A DNA stretch of 64,000 nt from positions 10,273,849 to 10,337,848 of the forward strand of contig OZ014412.1 of NCBI GenBank assembly GCA_963965975.1, written 5' to 3'. Made by a program: the position numbers and the translations under genes. Source of the stretch: Xestospongia bergquistia (lineage: Eukaryota; Porifera; Demospongiae; Haplosclerida; Petrosiidae). Below the pieces are notes generated by a model that saw only the letters and a program-made list of their open reading frames with translations, searched no databases and had not been told where the DNA came from. Positions 13,190 through 21,669 of the stretch are shown here, piece after piece. Within the stretch, counting starts at the first letter, position 1. The number at the start of each line of letters is the position of its first letter.

Positions 13190-14270
13190 CTTTTCTCCAT
13201 GTTCTATCTATGTGCCAGGCACAAATAATTTTCTTAGTATCTCCTTCACCAAACACTGCTTTCTATGCATTAAAGTAATTGTCAGCGTCATCTGACATGA
13301 ACCATGATTGAGAAACCACACCACTACTACCTTTAATGGCTGCAAAGAAAGGTATCAATGATATTGCATCTTCTCTGTTAGAAAGCATCCAAGCTACTGG
13401 TATTCCTTTCCCATATTCATCAATCACAACCAGAGTTATTAGATTAAAATGGTACATGTTGGTACCATGTGTGGTATCTATCCATACTGTGTCATGCCCA
13501 AAAGCCAATAGCATGTCCCTCTGAAATTCTGTTTGAATACATAACAGAAAATCATCATCTGCCAAATTATTTAAATTATCAGGTTGTGGTCTTCCTTGCT
13601 CTTTATAAATTAAAATGGGGTTATAAGGAAGTGCTTGCATATCTAATATCCAGGTGTTGACACTAATTAAGTCGTTGGCATGACAATTAAACACCCTCGA
13701 TGTTGTATTGAGTTTTTATGTTGTGGATGTCCTGTCTGGTAATTAAGTGTTCTCGTTTGATATTGTTGTATACTGAGTTTACTGACTCGTGAATATTATC
13801 TAAAATATGTTCCATACTCACTCCCTCTTTAAGTTTTTAGCAATATCTGTCGAATTGTCAAAGGTATTCGTAAATAAGCTAACTGTGTGTCATTATAGTG
13901 TGTAGGGCAAATTGGGCAATAGTAACAATGAATTTTGTGTGTGTTGATGTCCTGTACTGCTTTGATATAAGCTGAGCACTGAGATCCTATCTTAGCTGTT
14001 CCTTGTGTTTTTAATTGATGTTTTCCAGTTCCCTCAGATTTGTATGTACCTACTCTGTTACAGTAATAGTAAAACACTTTTGTACCATTGGAGACCTGTG
14101 GTACACACTTAAGAACAAATAAGGAACGTGTAGTTGTTTCAAACTCTTCCTTTCATTCATAAAATTCTTCTAATGTATCAAAACTTATCTCCTGTTCTTC
14201 TATAGACAGCTGATGGTTTGATTGAAGATATAGGAGTAATTTTTGAAGATTTGGCACTCTTTGGTAAAAG
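13190..14270 (-). pseudogene. MULE-type transposase core
   Basis: The core reads DTVWIDTTHGTNMY, LVVIDEYGKGIPVAWMLSN and FMSDDADNYFNA. This gives the first and second catalytic Asp of the Mutator-like DDE fold in their usual setting (D-x-T-H-x-T and M-x-D-D-A). After a break, IICAWHIDRTWRKAL is the C-x-W-H-x-x-x-x-W block that precedes the final acidic residue. Upstream, VFYYYCNRVGTY, CSAYIKAV and CYYCPICPTHY suggest the Cys/His-rich DNA-binding region of FAR1/MULE proteins, and REHLITRQDIHNI is typical of animal MULE proteins. At least two frameshifts and two stop codons interrupt it. Confidence 0.75.
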
Positions 14271-14329
14271 ATATTAATTAAAAAAGGTAATAAACACATG
14301 TTATCACAAACCTATTACATAGAGTACAT

Positions 14330-14420
14330 GTAACTAGACCACTTTCCACATCATTTTGTGCACTCCTCATGTGTTTTGAGAGACCACTTCGAAATGAATA
14401 ACCCCTTCCACAGATTGAAC
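14330..14420 (-). pseudogene. C2H2-type finger within the transposon protein
   Basis: HTCSICGRGYSFRSGLSKH has the C-x2-C-x12-H spacing of a classical zinc finger. The second His is replaced (RSAQND). A second C-x2-C (TCTLCNR) follows about 12 residues later. It lies in the same open frame as, or just downstream of, the Ulp1-like C-terminus, which supports a single multidomain protein. It may serve in DNA recognition by the transposase; this is inference. Confidence 0.55.
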
Positions 14421-14899
14421 ATGTGTGTTTTTCACTAGTTGACTTAGATAGATTTGCTGGAAGTTTTGTAACTATTACCAAATCAATAAACAATAATATG
14501 TGTACTTTGTATTCAGTATTACCTGCACACTTTGTGTGAGCTTCTGTATCATTTTTTGTCTTATTTGATGTAGCGTGAAATAATGCTGCCTTCTTCAGAC
14601 AGTTAGTGTCAAAGGCATCAGATTTAAATGTTTTATTTTTTTTCAAAGAAAGAGAGGTTTTAGATGTTAAGGATGGCTTAGCCCCACCTGATTTACTAAT
14701 TAGTGGATTATGTAGGCATTTAGCATCTTCAGGTTCTAGAAAGACAGGTTGGTAGTTGAATCCACTTAAAGGAATTGGTGACTGTAGTAGCGATGCTCTG
14801 ATGTTACATTCTCTGCAATTTATAGTTGAAAATGGATCAAAGTATTCATCATGAAAACTCACAACAGTTGTCCACACAAAATTACTTCTATTAATATTT

Positions 14900-15740
14900 T
14901 TCCTTAACAGTCCCATATGTTCCTATAGTTAAAGGAAGTTTAAGTATGGTCATTGTGTAATTATAAAAACCTGATCAAAATCACAAGTCATATCAAAGAC
15001 ACAGCAATAAGCAAATTGTGTGACAAACACACCACAGTCTACTCCATTAGTTTGGAGAGGTTGATCCTATAATCAAACTGTCATAATACATACCTCATTT
15101 CTATTACGTACCATTCTATGAATGTACTTCCACTGATCCCAGTTAGGTACTGGTATGTTTCTTTCAATGTATCTTTGTTCCAAGAATAACTTGATTTGAA
15201 TTTGAAAGAATGTTCTTGTAGTTAGGACTATAGTACTTTAATTTTGTCCAATAACTTTGCACAGATCCTTTTTCTATGAATCAAAATATTCTGCTTGTCT
15301 CTGGTTGAAGTCTATAACCTGTTAATATAATAATATGCAACTGATTTTTTGTACTAGTAGTGTCTAATGACATTCAGCATTGTTAATAATACACAATAGT
15401 AGATCTTGTTCTGTGAGGTTGACCTATGTATCAGTAAATGCCCATTTTGACTTTTTAAAAAATTGTTTACATACATTTCGATGTAATTTTGTAACTGACT
15501 TGTATCCATGTAATTCCTGATAAACTGAGAGCCTAATACATAAACCTTTTTTCCATTCTGACAATATATATAATACAGAATAGTAAGTTAGATTTATCAT
15601 ACTGTTGTTAATGCCTTTGTCATTATGATGTCCATGTATGCTTGAATGACCTGAAATCATTGTTTTGTCCAGACATACCATATATAGTAGTATACACATA
15701 GTATTCATCTCATCTGTTAGATAGTCCATTGTAGTGAGAC
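14900..15740 (-). pseudogene. Ulp1/SENP-like (C48) protease domain
   Basis: From 5' to 3' on the minus strand: MDYLTDEMNTMCILLY (like the W-L-x-D-E-x-I-N entry helix of Ulp1), VIDFNQRQAEYFDS (like the V-I-x-x-x-x-x-x-x-Y-Y-D-S strand carrying the catalytic Asp), IPVPNWDQWKYIHRM, then QPLQTNGVDCGVFVTQFAY. The last is the Q-x-N-G-x-D-C-G-V-F box with oxyanion Gln and nucleophile Cys. DFDQ, a splice junction and EHMGLLRKNI match the family C-terminus. A GTACGT donor and a TATAG acceptor flank the Cys exon. A stop follows YFDS and a frame change precedes the next block. I could not place the catalytic His-Trp pair. Confidence 0.7.
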
Positions 15741-16267
15741 ACATAATTGATGACATAGACAATGTGTTGTTTCTATTGCCTGTAAATTTTGCAGTTTCTA
15801 TATGAAATGTGCATGTACATTTGTACCTTCATCTAATTGATAGAAAAGCATAAATGGATCTTGTTGAATGATTGTTACTGTACTAACAGGAGTAACTTAC
15901 GTTACTAGTAATTTACTAGTAATTGATAATATTTACAAATACAATTTTGCACACACATTAGTGTCACTGATATATATTGTTTTCTGTGGAGCATATAAAT
16001 GAAGAGTAGTGTCGATTTTGATATTTCACTATCCCCACAAGTTTATAAATAGCACTGCCTACTTTTAATGTAGTTTTCTGAATGTGATACAAATAAACAT
16101 ACATGCAATGTTAATATACAGATGTATGTGTTAGCTACATATATCTTATCTAATGTTTTATACCTGTACTTGTACAACTGGACATTCAGTTCTATTAAAC
16201 ATAACAATTGATATCATAAATGTTATTTGTTACAATATGTTTGACTAACAATGTTGAAGTCTTTGTT

Positions 16268-16980
16268 ATGTGAATACATTGGCATGTTTTGTTACATCAA
16301 AAGTCTGAAAAGATTCACCACAGCTTCCACACCTAAATTTGTATTATATTAAACTTAGGGACAGTCTTGTAAAATAAAAAGGATTATAGGTGCATACCCT
16401 TCACAAATGTAGTCTATAATATTGTCTGAATTAACTAACTCATCAAAAATCAAGTCCTGAAGGTGGATTTTCTTGTTACCCTGTTCAATATAATATTGAG
16501 TATCACTCTTAATACTATTACTAACATGTATTTTCAATACAAACACACACTACTAGTCTGTGTCTTACTGTTGCTGTAATTACATTTGTTACATATCACT
16601 GTGATAAAAAGAGTCAGATAGCTGATAAAAATATTACTGAATTGTAACCTGTTTCCATCCAGTCATGAAAAAAAACTTGTTCTGCTAGTTGTTTTGTCCT
16701 GTAGTCAATAATAAACATTTTAAAATGTGATACAAGGCCTTACCTTGCATCAAATAATTCAGTTAAATTATTGACTAGTTGAATGTAATACTCATGAGCA
16801 TCTTGGTATCTATCAGGAACAAATGATTCATGCATATCTGTTTGCAATAATAAACTCTTATATTTATTGTATTTTTTCTCTTTTACTTGATAGAGTTTGA
16901 ACAAGAGATTCTGATGGAAGTGTTGTTGTACCACTGCTATACCTGTACATGTTGTATAGGTTTCGCAATACCTTTAATAA
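16268..16980 (-). pseudogene. USP-like (ubiquitin-specific protease) fragment
   Basis: The minus-strand frame around 16.93-16.97 kb reads TTCTGIAVVQQHF, comparable to the USP Cys box N-T-C-Y-x-N-x-x-L-Q-x-L-F with the catalytic Cys kept. It is followed by PDRYQDAHEYYIQLVNNL, a good match to the USP Q-Q-D-A-H-E-F box. A later exon (16355-16546) gives ILFILQDC, and 16.27-16.33 kb gives FRCGSCGESFQTFDVTKH, a C-x2-C ribbon as found in the USP fingers. The usual Asn/Gly before the Cys is changed and no His box was found. USPs cleave ubiquitin isopeptide bonds; activity here is doubtful. Confidence 0.5.
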
Positions 16981-17203
16981 ACATACTCCTGTGTAACAGC
17001 ATAAGTTTGTATTAATTTGAATTTTTTAACTTTAAATTTACAATAATATATATATTATACCTGATTATGTACATTCACAACATGTATGTTTGCTGGTTGA
17101 TTGGAGGAATTCTAAAAAAAATAGGATGATTCAGCAGACACTGGAGGACACTACTAGCATAGCAATTGCTAGCTGTGTTAGTGACACCAGGAGGCTGTAA
17201 TGC

Positions 17204-17938
17204 ATAGGGGTATGAGGGTAAAAATTATTGGGGGTGCTCATCAACACTGAAGTACCGTAATCGCAGGCTCTTAGGGGGGTCTGGGGGCATGCCCCCAGGA
17301 AAATTTTGAAATTTGAAGCTTTCAGAGTGTGGTTATTATCTATTTTTAGGACAATTTGAGGTTCCATAATGATAAGCTTTACTTACCTAATTAATTGCAT
17401 CTTGCTTTATTTCTCATTGTAAGCAGTGTGACTGCTGTAAAGCAACTATAATTATAATGCTTATATTTTACTAATTAAACAATTATGTGCATGCAGAAAA
17501 CATTTAAACGTAAACAATAATAGTTAAATGTATAATACTTGTGTATGACAGGTGTAAATGCATGTGGTTTGTTAAAATGTTCCAAAATGAGCTCTACGTT
17601 CTTCGCTAGTAGCTATAAACTCTTTAGCAATGCTCTTTATATCAAGAGAGTCAGTTATGTGCTTGTGCATGTGTAAAAGAAGACAGTGGTTGAGCCGTTG
17701 AGCACTGGCAGCTGAGTCACACTATTTACAATGTATTTGTAGTTGAATTTTACAAGCATCATGTAAACCACAGAACATTTACATGTATAGGTCTACATTG
17801 TTACATTGCAAAGCTGTTAACTTGGTGCTTTGGCAACGTGAATTCACCTGAAGAATAATTATATTGGGGGTGCTCTGCACCCCTCACCAAATTATTGGGG
17901 GTGCCTGAGCACCTCCAGCCCCCACCCTCCTACGCCTA
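17204..17938. mobile_element. hAT-derived element with 8-bp target duplication
   Basis: The element is flanked by identical 8-bp direct repeats TGTAATGC at 17196-17203 and 17939-17946, as expected for hAT. Its ends are imperfect inverted repeats: left ATAGGGGTATGAGGGT, right (inverted) TAGGCGTAGGAGGGTG. Subterminal GGGGGTGCTC motifs occur near both ends. Inside on the minus strand is a remnant reading RLNHCLLLHMHK, then DSLDIKSIAKEF, then ERRAHFG, then a stop. This resembles the C-terminal tail of hAT transposases. Most of the transposase is missing, so it is non-autonomous. It interrupts the region upstream of the composite MULE gene. Confidence 0.75.
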
Positions 17939-17974
17939 TGTAATGCTATATAAAATAACATGGCTATAATTTTA

Positions 17975-18016
17975 TTTCCGGGAATAAACGTGCATTGTTT
18001 GGTCTTGCGCATGCGT
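17975..18016 (-). promoter_or_regulatory. Possible promoter: ETS-like and NRF1-like sites
   Basis: TTTCCGGGA at 17975-17983 resembles an ETS site, and TGCGCATGCGT at 18006-18016 matches the palindromic NRF1 core GCGCATGCGC. It is the most GC/CpG-rich short segment nearby. It lies upstream of the minus-strand composite gene and could be its promoter. Without transcript data this is only a motif-based suggestion. Confidence 0.35.
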
Positions 18017-18064
18017 GGGCCAGTTTTGAAGAAAGGGTTAAAAATTGAAGGTTACAGTCTTACT

Positions 18065-18350
18065 CCACCACAGCAGTATCAATTTTGTTGTGACACACCC
18101 ACATGACTATGTTGGATGATGCTAAGATCCTGTTCACACAAATCTTTTCTGGAAAACAGTTAGTTTTTTGTACTTTAAATTACAGTGTCTTACGTATCCC
18201 CAAATGTTGTTTAACATATATAGTAGTCAGCTTTAATGCAACAACAATGATTACAAAAATTATGAAAAGTAGTGTTTTAACTTTGACGTTTGACCTTGTT
18301 GACGTCATGTGACACTTTACTATTAATTAATGCACAATTAACATTCCAGA
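18065..18350. repeat. Upstream-region block shared with 55.46-55.75 kb
   Basis: From TTTTGTTGTGACAC to ACATTCCAGAAC this block matches 55.46-55.75 kb in the same orientation at about 80-85% identity by eye, including TTTTTTGTACTTTAAATT, GTCAGCTTTAATGCAACAAC and TTTGACCTTGTTGA. At 55.4 kb the block lies directly upstream of a relic IP3R first exon. Here gene 1 is 6.4 kb away. A TGACGTCA CRE palindrome at about 18300-18307 is TGATGTCACGTGA in the other copy. It is likely ancestral promoter-proximal DNA of the array. Confidence 0.7.
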
Positions 18351-18359
18351 ACAACATTT

Positions 18360-18825
18360 CACTGTGCTAGATCACTGTTATACTCTACTGTATACATTGT
18401 GTATTTTACTGTTATACATTATTTTGTATTCTAGTGTATACACATGAAATACATGCTATGTATTATATATGTGTTGGAACAGTTTGCATACTATTGTATT
18501 CTTAAAGTATTTTCCACGTTATACACTTGTGTATTCATACTGTATAATGGTAGTAAAATACTTGTATATCAGATGTATAGCTCCCATAGTGAACTACTCA
18601 CCACTGTATATTCTATTGTATAACTTCCATGACTTTTTAGAATTATTTTTGTTAGTAAATTATTGTATCATTATTTCACATGAAAAGATGATTGGACTCA
18701 AAAATAAATGAAAACAGAATATTCTATAAATAAGTGATAACAGAAAATTTGTACAGATAAGTGATAATATGGATACATAAATGATAATATGTGTAATATT
18801 GTGCTTATGTTTGTCACATACTGAA
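18360..18825. other. Low-complexity AT-rich spacer
   Basis: This stretch is rich in TGTATA/TATACA words repeated at irregular spacing (TATACATTG, TGTATAC). The open frames on the plus strand have biased composition and no domain signal. No gene is seen. Confidence 0.5.
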
Positions 18826-18837
18826 TTAGCATATCAT

Positions 18838-19846
18838 CCATGGTTTGATGTTTGCAGGGAAATCTGACTTTACTGGTGTGCCAATTACCCTTTTCTTCCT
18901 AGCAAATTTTGAGTTTGTAGCCCTTTCATCTAATCTATCCATGAATTCGTTAAAAACCTGTGACCTCCATTCAGGTTGTCTTCGTTTCATGGATCCATCT
19001 TCAACAGCTTCCTCATCAGACATCATTGATGCTCTTACATCGTCCCAAAGGTGTTCTTCGTCCTTTGTAACTTGTTTTCAACATCTGTCCCAAATCTATA
19101 ATACATCATTACAAATGCTACAAAACCACTAATACATCATACTCTTTGCTGTCTTGATCTACAGTTTTTCTCTTTCATCATCTTTTGGTTGCCTTAGTAA
19201 AGAACGCCTTATAATTTCTGGTTATATAATTATAACAATTATAAAATATCACAATGATACCTTTAACTTGAGCTACAGTATAGCCATGTGATTCTAGTTC
19301 CTTTGTACAAGCAACAACATGTTTGTTATGCTTCTGTCAATTCTATGAAAATTAATTAAACATTAACAATTGCAATTATTACATATATGTAGCATACCCT
19401 TCATGGAGATTCAATTTCTTTTCAGCTAGTAAAGTATTATGTACTGTATGCACCAAACTCTAAACAACAAACATATTAACACACTGCTTGCATGAACACA
19501 ATATATGTATTAATGTAAAATAATTACTTGTAATTCTACTGGAAACCTGCGTTTTCTATCTTTCTTAACACTCTCTGGAAGACTCTGCAGAAGAACTTTA
19601 TGGTGAAGAAAAACTTGTTTGAACACTATTCAAATACTTCTCTTCAAGAGAATTAACTCGATCAGTCAGGTTAGATAAAAGAGATGACAATTCATCAAAT
19701 TTTGATGAAACAGACGACTGCACAGACGATATTAAATCTACCGTATTAGTTGGTATAGAATTTACAATAGGCAAAATTTCCCCTGGTCCCCATTGGTTCC
19801 TCATCAGTGTGTGCTGTTCGTGATCGCTGTGGCAGTCTTGACCCAT
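18838..19846 (-). pseudogene. Unrecognised coiled-coil gene, broken
   Basis: The first block (19.60-19.85 kb) has a short heptad-rich helix, FDELSSLLSNLTDRVNSLEE. Then, after a one-base frame change, VLLQSLPESVKKDRKRRFP. Short spliced blocks follow: VHNTLLAEKKLNLHEG, HVVACTKELESHGYTVAQVK, SLLRQPKDDEREKL. The last block (18.84-19.05 kb) reads EDGSMKRRQPEWRSQVFNEF, LDERATN and KRVIGTPVKSDFPANIKPWMI in part. Introns are short with GT-AG ends. At least two frame breaks suggest a pseudogene. The K-R-x-x-x-W...F-x-x-x-L-D-x-R...P-W-x-I pattern recalls uncharacterised, possibly transposon-linked proteins, but I cannot name the family. Confidence 0.5.
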
Positions 19847-20247
19847 AAAATGATTGTTCCGTCATTGGCCTTTCAAACAAGCTTCTTCTTCTACATGATG
19901 TTCTATTCTACATAAAAATAGGCGCTAATGGTATACATGAGTTAATTGTGACTAAGACAAGGACTACAATCACCGGCCACCGCTGGTAAGCCCAGCACTT
20001 ACCAATTTACTCTACCTGTACATGTACCTGAGTTCTTCTCCCATAAAAGCTCTTATGAGAGAGAGCCACAGTATGAGATCTAGAGCTATCACAGCAGAAC
20101 TGAAGATCACAGACAACCAATTTGCTAGTTGGGCGTGGCATAATATAGGACGGACTTTGCCTTGATTGTCAATCAAAGTACTGTAAGTATCCGATCTTTA
20201 AATCTTGCTGTTTTACCTTTTCTTGTAGGTCTAACATTATAATCATC

Positions 20248-21082
20248 ATGTCATCACGCTCGAAAAAATGTCAAAGGAAGATATGTTTAAAATGTGGTGA
20301 AAGTCTATCCTATTCGGCTTATTTGAGACATCAGAGTTTACTTGTGTGCAATCAGACACTTAAATCACCTTCTCTTGATGCATCAGAAATTGTTAGTCAT
20401 TCTTTGAACAATACACAAGTGATGATGCAGAAGCTGACCATGATGTCAGTGCCAGCATGATGGACTATCATCCACCAAGAAACACTTCTAGTGCTACAGA
20501 TGGTGTTGATTGTGTACAAATGGAGAACACAGTAACTGATGTTACTACTGATGATTTAGAGTCATCAGTTTGTGATACTAATGATTTAGATCTAGATGAT
20601 CTTACTAGTGATGATGAAGATATTGTTCTCATAACAAGCGATGATCATATCAGCCACCTTGAACAACTAGAAGAAATTAGGCCGCTATCAAATGACACTA
20701 TGACAGTAATACATGTAGTTGACAGTGAAATGTCCAAAATTGCTTGATTTATTTGTCAATTTTTTACCTTACTTTGGCTGTGTTATCATGTTTCAGATCA
20801 AGCTCTAAATTTTTTGCTTTCATTTTTTTCATACCATCCTTACTTGGATTACCTACTTATTTTCAGATGAAGATGTGAAATGTATAATTAGGAAGCTTAT
20901 TGTTACAATAGCCAAAAATGTGTACTTTCTTCAGAGTTTATGTGATCATATCTTTGCTCATGCACACTGGTCTAATCAACATTCTGGAGATTCCTGGTTT
21001 GTAAATCCTGTTCTTGTTGTGTCTCCTGATTTCAAATCATTAGGAACTTCTTCATTCATCCCTCTCAGTTGTATTATGTGCA
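20248..21082 (+). pseudogene. Unrecognised plus-strand gene fragment, frameshifted
   Basis: It starts ATG at 20248 with a basic N-terminus and KICLKCGESLSYSAYLRH, a C-x2-C...H knuckle. After a frame change near 20.42 kb comes a very acidic stretch (DDLESSVCDTNDLDLDDL, TSDDEDIVLITSDD). A TTTTCAG acceptor at about 20.87 kb precedes KCIIRKLIVTIAKNVYFLQS, AHAHWSN, GDSWFVNPVLVV and FIPLSCIMC, then a CAG/GTGTGC donor, after which nothing recognisable follows. It resembles the N-terminal part of a mobile-element protein (zinc knuckle plus acidic linker), but no catalytic domain is present. Confidence 0.45.
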
Positions 21083-21540
21083 GGTGTGCTTTTATTTCAG
21101 AAAAAATTCTATTTGACTGGGCAAGATAGCATTTAATATTATTCCTACTAGTAGGAAAATTCATGTAGTTTGAAGACATTGTACAGTATGTGTAGATCTC
21201 CATCTAGACTTGCTGAGTTTTTGTACATAATAATTATAATAATTATAATCAATGTAATTATACTTATTATCATTACGAACGAATGAAAACTATACATTCA
21301 CTGTATAACTATTCTAATATGTTTAATAATTATTATTCACATAGGAAATATACTCAAGCATTTGTATAACATTGAGTGTACTCACTTTTCCTATTCTATG
21401 TGTAAAACAGTAATAATTGTATTTTAAGAAAACAGCATAAAAAGCAGCAATAATTTGTGGCTTATTTAAAAGAATGTTACTTTCACTACATATTATTATT
21501 TTTTATTTTTTTCAATTTTCTCACTGAGCCTTCAAATTCT

Positions 21541-21669
21541 TTATTTCTTCCAATATTGTTTTCTCCATTTATCAAACTGTGTATTTTGATCTTTAGTGAA
21601 TACTTTTCCTCCAAGCTTTTTTGCTTTACGAAGTGGAAGGAATTTAATACTACCAGGATTACCACTAAC
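21541..21669 (-). other. Gene 2: last exon, divergent C-terminus
   Basis: After YVYDC the exon reads SGNPGSIKFLPLRKAKKLGG and ends QFDKWRKQYWKK before TAA. Compared with gene 3 (QFVKMEKTILEEL and a stop about six codons later) one base is missing in an A-run near 21567-21570, which shifts the last ten codons. Vertebrate IP3Rs end in a long coiled coil here. This family has only a short tail. Confidence 0.8.

Larger units (their letters stand above)
11957..17120 (-). pseudogene. Composite MULE transposon gene: USP-like / Ulp1 / C2H2 / MULE / SWIM / PHD-like
   Basis: A minus-strand series of coding blocks lies in one order: USP-like (16.27-16.98 kb), Ulp1-like protease (14.9-15.74), C2H2 finger (about 14.3-14.4), Cys-rich N-terminal part of a MULE protein (13.83-14.27), MULE catalytic core (13.19-13.70), SWIM finger (12.55-12.66) and a PHD-like finger (11.96-12.14). 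The Ulp1 C-terminus runs in one frame into the C2H2 block, so at least Ulp1 to PHD looks like a single protein. Inclusion of the USP-like part is inferred from strand and adjacency. Lesions include frameshifts near 13.17, 13.26 and 13.8 kb, stops near 14.16, 12.64 and 15.25 kb, and lost zinc ligands. It is therefore a fossil. No terminal inverted repeats could be fixed. Confidence 0.7.

Noticed and set aside
17131-17367. Minus-strand open frame with Met start
   Set aside because: It spans the left end of the hAT-derived element and its flank; composition is not coding-like.
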